DNA of 61,528 bases from Clostridium sp. D53t1_180928_C8 (GTDB taxonomy: Bacteria; Bacillota; Clostridia; Clostridiales; Clostridiaceae): positions 1 through 61,528 of the forward strand of contig NZ_JADPEL010000018.1 in the NCBI RefSeq assembly GCF_015667795.1, given 5' to 3'. Of the stretch, positions 20,678 through 29,041 are shown one piece after another (within the stretch, counting starts at the first letter, position 1; each line of letters opens with the position of its first letter). The notes beneath the pieces are model-generated. The model made no database searches and had not been told where the DNA came from. It was given only the letters and a program-made list of their open reading frames with translations. Made by a program: the position numbers and the translations under genes.

Positions 20678-20710
20678 TATCTTTTACCTCCCTTTGGAGT
20701 TATAAACATA

Positions 20711-20944
20711 TTATGCTACTCCTACAAATATTAATAAAATTGATACTAGTAATCCATAAATAGCTGTTGCTTCTGCAAAGGCAGAACCTATAACTAGTGT
20801 TGTTGTAATTTTCCCTGTTGCTTCTGGATTTCTTGCAACACCTTCAACAGCTTTTCCTGTAGCATTTCCAATACCAATACCTGCTCCTAATCCTACTAAT
20901 ACTGCAATACCTGCTCCTAATGCTCTCATTCCTATTTCATTCAT
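20711..20944 (-). CDS. atpE: ATP synthase c subunit
   Basis: 77 aa hairpin of two membrane helices with the loop ARNPEA. The ion-binding carboxylate is Glu58 (FAEAT). Aligned by eye to the sodium-binding Ilyobacter ring, the Gln and Ser ligands are Ile25 and Ala59 here, so proton coupling is expected rather than sodium. 15 nt after atpB. Confidence 0.96.
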   Translation of the reverse strand: MNEIGMRALGAGIAVLVGLGAGIGIGNATGKAVEGVARNPEATGKITTTLVIGSAFAEATAIYGLLVSILLIFVGVA

Positions 20945-20959
20945 TTTAAATTCCTCCTC

Positions 20960-21643
20960 TTAACTATGTTCAGATACTATTTTAATATTTATCATTGTTA
21001 ACATTACAAAAATAATTGCTTGAATACCACCATCAAATATATCGAAATATAAATGTAATGGAATAGGTATAACAAGTTGTGCAAACCATGCTACTTTTTC
21101 TAAACTTTCATAAACAAGTTCAATTATAAAAGTAGCTGCTAACATATTACCAAAAAGTCTTAATGACAATGATATTGGAAACATTATTCTTTCTAATATT
21201 GTAATAGGTAATATGAAAGATACCGGCTCTAAATAGCCTTTAAAATATCCTCCAACGCCATTCTTTCTAATAGCATATCCTTGAACCATTATGAATGACA
21301 TTAAAGCTAATGTTAATGTAACACTAAAGTTTTTTGTTGGTGGTGATATTCCTACTAGTCCTGTTAAATTCATTACTAAAACAAATATCCCTAATGCTCC
21401 TACAAAAGGAACTATACTTATAAAGCCTTCTCCAACATTACTTACTACAACATTATTTAGCATATTATAAATCCATTCAACAATAGTTTGCTTTTTGCCG
21501 GGCCTTACTTGCATATTTTTTGTAGCCCACCATGCCAGCGCTAAAATTAATAAAACAATTACCAATTGCACTATCGATTCTGGTTTTATATCAATTGCTA
21601 TTTTGCCTAAGTAAAAAGAAAATATCGCTTTTGATGGTTCCAT
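20960..21643 (-). CDS. atpB: ATP synthase a subunit
   Basis: 227 aa polytopic Fo stator. The essential arginine is in ISLSLRLFGNMLAA (penultimate membrane region). FVGALGIFVLVMNLTGLVG and the C-terminal GGIQAIIFVMLTMINIKI are also typical. Its ATG directly follows the atpI stop codon (TAGATG). Confidence 0.97.
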   Translation of the reverse strand: MEPSKAIFSFYLGKIAIDIKPESIVQLVIVLLILALAWWATKNMQVRPGKKQTIVEWIYNMLNNVVVSNVGEGFISIVPFVGALGIFVLVMNLTGLVGISPPTKNFSVTLTLALMSFIMVQGYAIRKNGVGGYFKGYLEPVSFILPITILERIMFPISLSLRLFGNMLAATFIIELVYESLEKVAWFAQLVIPIPLHLYFDIFDGGIQAIIFVMLTMINIKIVSEHS

Positions 21644-22015
21644 CTATTCACTTCCCTTCTGTACTTTTATAGTAGTTATTACTAGTATTATATAATGTAT
21701 AAAAAATCCAATTAGAAAAGCTAACAAATTGCTTATCTTATTAGAAAAAACTACTGCTATAGCAACTATACTTACTATTCTTATTAAATAACTTAGTGGA
21801 AACAAAAATGCTTTATTTTTTTTAGGTTCACTCATAAATTTATTAGTAATAATAGCAGAAATAATAAAGTTTATCATTGAAACTATTAATCCAACTAACA
21901 ATATAATTCCAATGTTATATTGCCCTAATACTACTAATATTAAAACTAAAGTAATTCCTGTTATTAAATCATTTTTTGCTACAGATTTTACTATTTCATT
22001 TAAATCTTTAGCCAT
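21644..22015 (-). CDS. atpI: AtpI-like ATP synthase accessory protein
   Basis: 123 aa with four hydrophobic segments (about 17-34, 36-56, 70-88, 93-115), the layout of AtpI, a c-ring assembly factor and possible Mg channel. First gene of the atp operon. Ribosome site TAGGAG precedes the ATG. Sequence conservation of AtpI is low, so the name rests largely on position and topology. Confidence 0.85.
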   Translation of the reverse strand: MAKDLNEIVKSVAKNDLITGITLVLILVVLGQYNIGIILLVGLIVSMINFIISAIITNKFMSEPKKNKAFLFPLSYLIRIVSIVAIAVVFSNKISNLLAFLIGFFIHYIILVITTIKVQKGSE

Positions 22016-22611
22016 TTTATTCTCCTAGTAAATAACTTATTTGGGACATAGTGATTTTACTTATTCCTATATAAAAACTAACTATCTCTATAGTTTGATA
22101 TGTATTTTATGTATAAAAGAGCTCTTATATAGGAATACTATTAATTTGTTAGTAGCTCGCTATCCCTATTGACAGTAGCTAATTATATACCTACTTTTAA
22201 ATTAATAAAAACTCAGTTTTTAGTTATTTTTTACAGTTTATCGTTAAAATCGCTCGTTTTTAGATAATATTGCTCAAATACTCATCCAAAATCCCATTTT
22301 TGCGACTTTTAGTTTTTTTTTGCAATTTACTTTTGATTCTTGCATTTATTCGAATTTTCATAATTTTTTTTATTTTCCGAATTATTTTTTTGATAACGTT
22401 TCAGAATTTTATTATGTTATTTTTTTTTAATTATATTATTATTTTTTAGATTTTTAGAGTTTTTTTTATCACTTTGAAAGCATTATTGCCAATATATTGT
22501 ATAATTTTTTTATTATTTTTGAATAATTTTTTTACAGTTTATTCATTATTTTTTTCAAATTTATTATTTTTTATTCTAATAGTTATCATAAAAATTACCT
22601 ATATATAATGA
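22016..22611. other. long non-coding leader/spacer upstream of atp
   Basis: About 600 nt without a gene. It contains an inverted repeat TATTCCTATATAA (22062-22074) and its complement (22125-22137), 50 nt apart, in the probable atp 5' leader. From about 22220 to 22600 it is extremely T-rich on the plus strand with many T6-T9 runs. No convincing -35/-10 pair for atp was identified. Confidence 0.5.
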
Positions 22612-22647
22612 AATTATAAAAGGAGCCTCTAAAAAGCTCCCTTTTTC
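22612..22647 (-). terminator. thl terminator
   Basis: AAAAGGGAGC/GCTCCTTTT stem with a TTTTTAGAG loop and a short T-run on the minus strand. Confidence 0.8.
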
Positions 22648-22678
22648 TATAGTTTTTGTTTTTCTTTATCAAAGAAAA

Positions 22679-23860
22679 TTAAACTCTTTCAACAACTAAA
22701 GCTGTTCCCATTCCTCCACCAATACATAAAGTAGCTAATCCTTTTTTAGCATCTCTCTTTTCCATTTCATAAAGTAATGTAACTAATATTCTAGCTCCTG
22801 AAGCACCTACTGGATGTCCAAGGGCAATAGCTCCACCATTTACATTGACTTTTTCCATATCAAAGTTTAAATCTTTAGCTACAGCTAAACTTTGAGCTGC
22901 AAATGCTTCATTTGCTTCTATTAAATCCATATCTTCAACTGTTAATCCTGCTACTTCTAATGCTTTTTTTGTTGCATGGAAAGGCCCATATCCCATTATT
23001 GATGGTTCTAATCCCTTACTTCCATAAGAAAGTATCTTAGCCATTGGCTTTAATCCTAATTGCTCTGCTTTTTCTGCACTCATAACTACAAATGCTGCTG
23101 CTCCATCATTGATTCCTGATGCATTAGCTGCAGTTACAGTACCTTCCTTAATAAATGCAGGTCTTAATTTAGCCATTCCTTCAATAGTTGCTCCGAATCT
23201 TGGGAATTCGTCTTGAGCAAATACTTTTGGTTCTCCTTTTCTTTGAGGAATAACTACTGGTACTATTTCATCTACAAATTTTCCTTCTTTAATTGCTCTC
23301 TCTGCTTTCAATTGAGAATTTAATGCAAACTCATCTTGCATTTCTCTTGTTAAATTCCATTCTTTTGCTATGTTTTCAGCTGTAACACCCATGTGATAAT
23401 TATTAAATGCATCCCATAAAGCATCCTTTATCATTGTATCAACAACTTTTCCATCGCCCATTCTTTGACCCCATCTAGTTCCTGGCATAGTATATGGTGC
23501 TGCTGACATATTTTCCATACCTCCAGCAACAACTACATCACAGTCACCAGCTTTAATCATTTGAGCTGCTAAAGCAACACATCTTAAACCTGATCCACAA
23601 ACTTTATTTATTGTCATTGCAGGAACTTCTACTGGTAATCCAGCTTTTACAGCTGATTGTCTAGCTACATTTTGTCCTTGTCCTGCTTGAATAACATTTC
23701 CCATAACTACTTCTTCAACTAATTCTGGCTTAATTCCAGCTCTATTTACAGCTTCTTTAATTACTATTGACCCTAATTCTGCTGCTGGAACATCCTTTAA
23801 TGCTCCTCCAAATGAACCTATTGCAGTTCTTACTGCACTAACTATTACTACTTCTCTCAT
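22679..23860 (-). CDS. thl: acetyl-CoA acetyltransferase (thiolase)
   Basis: 393 aa, the usual thiolase length. Catalytic residues are in [11 protein letters not shown] (Cys near 88), [14 protein letters not shown] (His near 348) and [12 protein letters not shown] (Cys near 378). It condenses two acetyl-CoA to acetoacetyl-CoA, the entry to butyrate-type fermentation. The start is the second in-frame ATG (23860), preceded by GGGAGGAATTTTT. Single-gene unit with a consensus promoter overlapped by a Rex-like operator, implying control by the NADH/NAD ratio. Confidence 0.96.
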   Translation of the reverse strand: MREVVIVSAVRTAIGSFGGALKDVPAAELGSIVIKEAVNRAGIKPELVEEVVMGNVIQAGQGQNVARQSAVKAGLPVEVPAMTINKVCGSGLRCVALAAQMIKAGDCDVVVAGGMENMSAAPYTMPGTRWGQRMGDGKVVDTMIKDALWDAFNNYHMGVTAENIAKEWNLTREMQDEFALNSQLKAERAIKEGKFVDEIVPVVIPQRKGEPKVFAQDEFPRFGATIEGMAKLRPAFIKEGTVTAANASGINDGAAAFVVMSAEKAEQLGLKPMAKILSYGSKGLEPSIMGYGPFHATKKALEVAGLTVEDMDLIEANEAFAAQSLAVAKDLNFDMEKVNVNGGAIALGHPVGASGARILVTLLYEMEKRDAKKGLATLCIGGGMGTALVVERV

Positions 23861-23893
23861 AAAAATTCCTCCCATTACTTTCCCAATAAACTC

Positions 23894-23939
23894 ATAATAG
23901 TGTTAATTGTTTAAATTGTTAAACAATTAACACTATTAT
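23894..23939. promoter_or_regulatory. Rex-like operator at thl
   Basis: A perfect inverted repeat of 21-bp arms (23894-23914 and 23919-23939) around ATTG. It contains TTGTTAA-ACAA-TTAACAC, one mismatch from the Rex consensus TTGTTAA-N4-TTAACAA, and a mirror copy. It overlaps the -10 of the thl promoter and would block it. Rex control of thl is known in Clostridium acetobutylicum. Confidence 0.8.
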
Positions 23940-23967
23940 TATACCACTCTAGTTTTTCCAATATCAA
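23938..23967 (-). promoter_or_regulatory. promoter of thl
   Basis: TTGATA (23962-23967), 18-nt spacer, perfect TATAAT (23938-23943) on the minus strand. Confidence 0.75.
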
Positions 23968-24157
23968 CTAATTTTAAAAATATTTTACCTTTTATTATAT
24001 TTTTTTATTTTTTTACTTTATTTTGATTTTTATATTTATATCTTTTCATGTAACATTAAATATATTTATATGTATATTAAGCAAACTATATTTTATTTTA
24101 AAATTAATTTATGTATTTTATCCTAGGCCAACGTTATTATTTTATCAAATATAAAAA

Positions 24158-24655
24158 CTAAATCTCATTAACATCTAATGATAATTCTATCTTCCCATGT
24201 GTTGGCTCTAATTGTTTCAATTTTACCTTAGCACATTTAAACATAAGTTTAGATGCTCTTACAGAATCTGTATCTGCATATTTATCACTTAAATATATAA
24301 CTTCACTTATTCCAGATTGTATAATGGCCTTTGCACATTCATTACACGGAAAAAGTGCAACATATATTTTACATCCTGATAAATCCTTCCCCTTTGCATT
24401 TAAAATTGCATTTAATTCAGCATGAACTACAAATGGATACTTTGTATTTAAGGTATCCCCTTCCTTCTCCCAAGGAAATTCATCATCTGAACATCCCTTT
24501 GGAAGTCCATTATAACCTATACTTTCAATTATATTATTCTTGTTTACTATGCATGCTCCAACCTGTGTACTTGGATCCTTACTTCTCTTTCCTGATAATA
24601 ATGCTACAGACATAAAGTAATCATCCCAAGATAAATATCCTTCTCTTTTTCCCAA
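24158..24655 (-). CDS. dCMP deaminase family protein (ComEB-like)
   Basis: 165 aa zinc deaminase. Zinc and catalytic motifs are HAELNAI (HAE) and PCNECAKAI (PCxxC), separated as in dCMP deaminases. It converts dCMP to dUMP for thymidylate synthesis. The start is TTG (24655) 9 nt after GGGAGG. It stands apart from upp by about 190 nt containing a terminator, so it is likely a separate unit, though a nucleotide-metabolism theme (upp, tdk, pyrG) runs through the region. Confidence 0.9.
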   Translation of the reverse strand: MGKREGYLSWDDYFMSVALLSGKRSKDPSTQVGACIVNKNNIIESIGYNGLPKGCSDDEFPWEKEGDTLNTKYPFVVHAELNAILNAKGKDLSGCKIYVALFPCNECAKAIIQSGISEVIYLSDKYADTDSVRASKLMFKCAKVKLKQLEPTHGKIELSLDVNEI

Positions 24656-24739
24656 AATATTCAGCCTCCCTACTATATATTATTTTTATAATACACTACT
24701 ATTGTGTCAATTATAATACAATTGATTGATATTGCGAAA

Positions 24740-24805
24740 AAAAATAGAAGTTAAGCATCTAACTTTCAATTAAGCTTACTCCTTAACTATAAATTACTTC
24801 GTAAT
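24740..24805. repeat. AGTTAAG-type palindromic repeat
   Basis: Contains AAGTTAAGCATCTAACTTTC and CTCCTTAACTAT with AGTTAAG inverted ends, and ATTAC-TTCG-TAAT. Similar blocks (CTCCTTAACT, ATTAC-4 nt-TAATTTC) recur at 28.95-29.02 kb. Confidence 0.4.
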
Positions 24806-24811
24806 TTAATT

Positions 24812-24841
24812 AAAAAGCGAAGACCTAGGTCTTCGCTTTTT
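24812..24841 (-). terminator. upp terminator
   Basis: Fully self-complementary 30-nt palindrome (AAAAAGCGAAGACC, TA centre reversed) ending in T5, adjoining the upp stop codon. Confidence 0.85.
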
Positions 24842-24842
24842 A

Positions 24843-25472
24843 TTATTTAGTTCCGAAAAGTCTATCTCCAGCATCTCCAAGACCTGGTACAATATATCCT
24901 TTTTCATTTAATTTTTCATCTATAGAAGCAACATATATGTCTACATCTGGATGTTGCTCTTGAACTAATTTAATTCCTTCTGGAGAAGAAATTAAACACA
25001 TTAATCTTATTTTTTTAGCTCCTCTTTGTTTTAATAAAGTTATTGCATCAGCTGCTGATCCACCAGTAGCTAACATTGGATCAACTACAATTACATCTCT
25101 TTCTGCTATATCTTGTGGAAGTTTACAGAAATATTCTACTGGTTGAAGAGTTTCTTCATCTCTATATAACCCTATATGTCCAACCTTAGCTGCTGGAATT
25201 AAGTTTAATATTCCATCTACCATTCCAAGTCCAGCTCTTAATATTGGTACTATAGCCATCTTCTTACCAGCTAACATTTGACACTTAGTTGTACATATTG
25301 GAGTTTCCACTTCAACTTCTTCAGTTTCTAAATCCCTAGTTACTTCATATGCCATTAACATAGATACTTCTTCTACTAACTCTCTAAAATATTTTGATCC
25401 TGTGTCTTTACTTCTTATGTATGCTAACTTATGTGATATTAAAGGATGTTTCATTTCTGTTACTTTACTCAT
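24843..25472 (-). CDS. upp: uracil phosphoribosyltransferase
   Basis: 209 aa. PRPP loop [19 protein letters not shown] (near 125) and C-terminal uracil-binding [18 protein letters not shown] are intact. It salvages uracil to UMP. It lies 32 nt after rpiB, so probably co-transcribed; no separate promoter seen. Confidence 0.97.
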   Translation of the reverse strand: MSKVTEMKHPLISHKLAYIRSKDTGSKYFRELVEEVSMLMAYEVTRDLETEEVEVETPICTTKCQMLAGKKMAIVPILRAGLGMVDGILNLIPAAKVGHIGLYRDEETLQPVEYFCKLPQDIAERDVIVVDPMLATGGSAADAITLLKQRGAKKIRLMCLISSPEGIKLVQEQHPDVDIYVASIDEKLNEKGYIVPGLGDAGDRLFGTK

Positions 25473-25504
25473 ACTCTTGTTCCTCCCAGTAAAACCTTAA
25501 TATA

Positions 25505-25954
25505 TTATTTAGAATATTTTTTTTCAATTTCAGTGATTTTATTAATTCTTCTTGAGTGTCTATCTCCTTCAAACTCTGCACCTAAGAATTCTTTAACTAT
25601 GTCTATAGCTAATCCTTTACCAACAACTCTTTCTCCCATAGTTAGTATGTTAGCGTCATTATGTTCTCTAGTTGCATGTGCACTAAATGTATCTGAGCAA
25701 AGTGATGCTCTTATTCCTGGAACCTTATTTGCTGCTATTCCTATACCAATTCCTGTACCACAAATTAATATACCAAAATCAAATTCTTTAGCTACTACAG
25801 CTTCAGCAACAGGCAAAGCTATATCAGCATAATCACATGATTCTTCAGTATAAGTTCCAAAGTCTTTAAATTCAATATTTTGACTTTCTAAATACTTAGC
25901 AATCTCATCTTTTAAATTTAATCCACCGTGGTCACAACCTAAAGCAATCTTCAT
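25505..25954 (-). CDS. rpiB: ribose 5-phosphate isomerase B
   Basis: 149 aa. GCDHGGLNLKDEI at the N-terminus, active-site LICGTGIGIGIAANK near residue 65, and GDRHSRRINKI near the C-terminus. It interconverts ribulose-5-P and ribose-5-P and supplies ribose for PRPP, which fits its place before upp. ATG at 25954 is preferred over an upstream TTG because AAAGG is well spaced from it. Confidence 0.95.
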   Translation of the reverse strand: MKIALGCDHGGLNLKDEIAKYLESQNIEFKDFGTYTEESCDYADIALPVAEAVVAKEFDFGILICGTGIGIGIAANKVPGIRASLCSDTFSAHATREHNDANILTMGERVVGKGLAIDIVKEFLGAEFEGDRHSRRINKITEIEKKYSK

Positions 25955-26049
25955 AAAAATCAACCTTTCTATTATTTAATATACAATAATTATTTATTGT
26001 AATTTCATATTTATAAAAAAAGAAGAATAGGTTCCCCCATCCTCCTTAT

Positions 26050-27099
26050 TTACACATCTATAATATCATATCCAGCAGCTTTACTTAATCTGTTCATTAT
26101 TGCAACACCAACGCCTTTTTCTTCAAAGCCCTGACATAAAATATATTGCACTCCTAAGTCATCACACTTTCTTAAAGCCTCAAAAAGATGTTTAGCAATT
26201 TGATTTAAATCTTTTTCACTTCCTAAAGATATTATATTACCTTTATCAAATTTATTTAAATTTTCATCTGTAGTTAATACAGCAACATCGTTGTTTTTTT
26301 CTATATAATTTTCTAACATTTCTCTAATAATTTCAATAGTTTTTTCATTTTTACCTCTAATTATTTTTAAATGCGCCTTTGGAGCATAATGCCTATACTT
26401 CATTCCTGGTGCCTTTGGCTTTAAATCATCACTCGGTTTTGACCTTAAAGCCTTATCTATATCAATATTAGAATCTATTTCTCTAAGCATTTCTAATGTT
26501 ATTCCGCCTGGTCTTAATATAAGCGGTGGATTAACTGTACAATCAATTATAGTAGATTCAACTCCAATATCACTACTTTCTCCACCAATTATATAATTAA
26601 CTCTTCCATTTAAATCATCTATGCATCTTTCTACTTCTGTTGGACTTGGTCTTCCCGATATATTAGCTGATGGTGCAGCAATTGGTCTATCTGAAAGTTC
26701 TATAAGCTTAAGTGCAATTTCTGAATTTGGCATTCGTATTCCTATTGTATCAAGATCAGCGCTAGTCATATTAGGTATAATATCCTTTTTTTCTAAAATT
26801 ATAGTTAATGGACCTGGCCAAAATTTATTAATTAATTCTTCCGCAACTTTTGGAACTTTTTTTACTAAATTAGAAATATCCTTAGAACAAACATGTACAA
26901 TTAACGGATTATCTTGTGGCCTTCCTTTAGCTATAAATATTTTCTTTACAGCTTCTTCCTCTAAAGCATTTGCACCTAATCCATATACCGTTTCTGTTGG
27001 AAAGGCTACAATTCCACCGCTTCTTATTACCTTTGCAGCCTCTTTTATAAATTTAATATCTTTATTAATATCTTTAATTATAGCAACCTTAGTTTCCAT
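26050..27099 (-). CDS. ywlC: threonylcarbamoyl-AMP synthase (Sua5 type)
   Basis: 349 aa. The N-terminal YrdC domain (about 15-205) has GGIVAFPTETVYGLGANA and DRPIAAPSANISG. The C-terminal Sua5 domain (230-349) follows PKAPGMKYRHYAPKA. It makes threonylcarbamoyl-AMP for tRNA t6A37; its partner TsaD is encoded at 54.7 kb. Between rpiB and a membrane-protein gene, all minus strand. Confidence 0.95.
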   Translation of the reverse strand: METKVAIIKDINKDIKFIKEAAKVIRSGGIVAFPTETVYGLGANALEEEAVKKIFIAKGRPQDNPLIVHVCSKDISNLVKKVPKVAEELINKFWPGPLTIILEKKDIIPNMTSADLDTIGIRMPNSEIALKLIELSDRPIAAPSANISGRPSPTEVERCIDDLNGRVNYIIGGESSDIGVESTIIDCTVNPPLILRPGGITLEMLREIDSNIDIDKALRSKPSDDLKPKAPGMKYRHYAPKAHLKIIRGKNEKTIEIIREMLENYIEKNNDVAVLTTDENLNKFDKGNIISLGSEKDLNQIAKHLFEALRKCDDLGVQYILCQGFEEKGVGVAIMNRLSKAAGYDIIDV

Positions 27100-27118
27100 A
27101 AGGGCTTACCTTCTTTCC

Positions 27119-27706
27119 TTAAATTTCTTTTTGTCCCCTTGCTATTTTTATATTTTCTATAGCTGATGTTGTATATGTAGCATTTACACAATTTCTATAT
27201 ATACTATCTAATAATATATACTTATTCAATTCACCATTTTTAATAACTTTAAAATAATAAATTGAATTTGGCTCTACTCTTTTTAACCTTATATATTCAT
27301 CTGCAACTTCTTTATATGTTTTTAAAAATCCTTTATTTATAGGCTTCATCTTTTTATTTTTAGCCTTTCCCTTTGTAACAATTACAATTTCCATATCTTC
27401 ATTATTCTTATTAGTATGTACAATTGCTACCTTATCACATTGAATATATATATATGGTAAAAATAATCCTATGCTAAACTTTAATTTATTGTTACCACAA
27501 ACAAATTTTAGTGTGCAACTATTCATTTTTCCCATAATAGCTATAAAAATAAGAAACTCTATAAAAAATAAAAATACTATTACTACAAAATTATTAATAT
27601 ATGATAAATAAGTCACAATTGGAAGGAGTATTGCTAAAAAAAACATAGAAATAATAAATATCTTATTGCTTCTTTTTTGTTTCTTTAAAGCCTTATCAAT
27701 TTTCAT
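27119..27706 (-). CDS. putative membrane protein of unknown function
   Basis: 195 aa. A basic N-terminus, two adjacent hydrophobic helices (about 16-36 and 39-58, IFIISMFFLAILLPIVTYL and VVIVFLFFIEFLIFIAIM), then a soluble C-terminal part of about 130 residues. That part is rich in beta-strand-like alternation and ends in a short helix. The two-helix plus soluble arrangement resembles PH-like bacterial membrane proteins, but I see no diagnostic motif. It lies between prfA and ywlC, 19 nt before ywlC, so possibly expressed with it. Confidence 0.75.
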   Translation of the reverse strand: MKIDKALKKQKRSNKIFIISMFFLAILLPIVTYLSYINNFVVIVFLFFIEFLIFIAIMGKMNSCTLKFVCGNNKLKFSIGLFLPYIYIQCDKVAIVHTNKNNEDMEIVIVTKGKAKNKKMKPINKGFLKTYKEVADEYIRLKRVEPNSIYYFKVIKNGELNKYILLDSIYRNCVNATYTTSAIENIKIARGQKEI

Positions 27707-27718
27707 ATCATCACCTAT

Positions 27719-27753
27719 TTTAAAAGCCTTACATTAAACAATGCAAGGCTTTT
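27719..27753 (-). terminator. prfA terminator
   Basis: AAAAGCCTTGCATT/AATGTAAGGCTTTT stem (one mismatch) on the minus strand just after prfA, with modest T content. Confidence 0.75.
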
Positions 27754-27760
27754 AAACTTA

Positions 27761-28846
27761 CTATATTGAATCAGTGTTACCCATTGCTTGCATTTTTTCT
27801 GCTTGGTCTGCAGTAATTAATGCATTTATAACTTCTTCAATATCTCCATTCATAAAACTATCTAATTTATATAATGTTAATCCAATTCTATGATCAGTTA
27901 CTCTTCCTTGAGGATAATTATAAGTTCTTATTCTTTCACTTCTATCCCCTGTACCAACTTGACTCTTTCTATCTTCTGCAATTCCTGCAAGTCTTTCAGC
28001 TTCAGCTACTTCAAATAGTCTAGCTCTTAATACCTTCATAGCTTTTTCCTTATTTTTAAGCTGTGATTTTTCATCTTGGCATGCAACAACTGTACCTGTT
28101 GGTATATGTGTTATTCTAACAGCTGAATCTGTTGTATTAACGCATTGTCCTCCATTACCTGAAGATCTGTAAACGTCAATTCTTAAGTCTTTATCGTTGA
28201 TTTCTATTTCAACATCATCAACTTCCGGTAAAACTGCAACAGTAGCTGTAGAAGTATGTATTCTACCTGAGCTTTCTGTATCTGGTACTCTTTGTACTCT
28301 ATGTACTCCACTTTCGTACTTAAGTTTTGAATATGCTCCATTACCTTTAATCATGAATACAACTTCTTTAAATCCACCAAGGTCATTTTCATTTGAACTC
28401 ATCATCTCAACTGACCATCTTTGTGATTCTGCATATCTTGTATACATTCTGAAAAGATTTGCTGCGAATAACGCGGCTTCATCTCCACCAGCTCCACCTC
28501 TGATTTCAACAAATACGTTTTTATCATCATTAGGATCCTTTGGTAATAATAATATTTGTATTTTATTTTCTAATTCTACTTCTTGATCTTTAAGACTTGA
28601 AATTTCTTCAGATAACATTTCTTTCATTTCTTTATCTGTTTCTTCCTCTAACATTTCCTTGTTAGCTTCTAAATCTTCAACTACCTTTTTATATTCTCTA
28701 TATGCTGTTACTATTATTTCTAATTCAGCATGCTCCTTACATAGCTTTCTCCATTCTTTTTGGTTAGCCATTATTGAAGGATCAGATATTTTAACTGATA
28801 GTTCTTCGTATTTATTTTCCGTAAATGCTAATTTATCTAATAACAT
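27761..28846 (-). CDS. prfA: peptide chain release factor 1
   Basis: 361 aa. The catalytic GGQ is in [17 protein letters not shown] (near residue 233), and the stop-codon-reading PxT is PDT in [13 protein letters not shown]. It terminates at UAA and UAG. The gene for its glutamine methylase (PrmC, fused to YqhQ) lies directly upstream, matching the widespread prfA-prmC linkage. Confidence 0.97.
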   Translation of the reverse strand: MLLDKLAFTENKYEELSVKISDPSIMANQKEWRKLCKEHAELEIIVTAYREYKKVVEDLEANKEMLEEETDKEMKEMLSEEISSLKDQEVELENKIQILLLPKDPNDDKNVFVEIRGGAGGDEAALFAANLFRMYTRYAESQRWSVEMMSSNENDLGGFKEVVFMIKGNGAYSKLKYESGVHRVQRVPDTESSGRIHTSTATVAVLPEVDDVEIEINDKDLRIDVYRSSGNGGQCVNTTDSAVRITHIPTGTVVACQDEKSQLKNKEKAMKVLRARLFEVAEAERLAGIAEDRKSQVGTGDRSERIRTYNYPQGRVTDHRIGLTLYKLDSFMNGDIEEVINALITADQAEKMQAMGNTDSI

Positions 28847-28882
28847 ACTATCACTCCGTACTATATTTTTTCATATTGAAAC

Positions 28883-28912
28883 ATTATAACATAATGCCCA
28901 TATATTTATCAA
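28883..28912 (-). promoter_or_regulatory. candidate promoter of prfA
   Basis: TTGATA (28907-28912), 18-nt spacer, TATAAT (28883-28888) on the minus strand. Confidence 0.55.
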
Positions 28913-28934
28913 CCTAAAATCAAACTCATAATAT

Positions 28935-29022
28935 AACTATAGTTAAGAAAGAAATTTCATTAGAAGTTTCTAAAAATATACATTTAAAGAAATTACAAAG
29001 TAATTTCCTCCTTAACTTTTAT
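28935..29022. repeat. AGTTAAG-type inverted repeat
   Basis: Minus-strand AGTTAAGGAGGAAATT pairs imperfectly with AATTTCTTTCTTAACT about 50 nt later. Inside, ATTAC-TTTG-TAAT makes a small hairpin. It shares blocks with 24.74-24.80 kb. It may double as the terminator of the yqhQ-prmC gene. Confidence 0.4.
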
Positions 29023-29041
29023 TTTTCTTCCCAATATATTT

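Noticed and set aside
22165-22200. TTGACA at about 22169 on the plus strand upstream of atp
   Set aside because: The only TATA-like hexamer nearby is at the wrong spacing and the orientation points away from atpI.
26009-26045. Possible terminator after ywlC (T-run with a G/C-rich segment)
   Set aside because: The arms pair poorly; only a few bases are complementary, so I did not list it.
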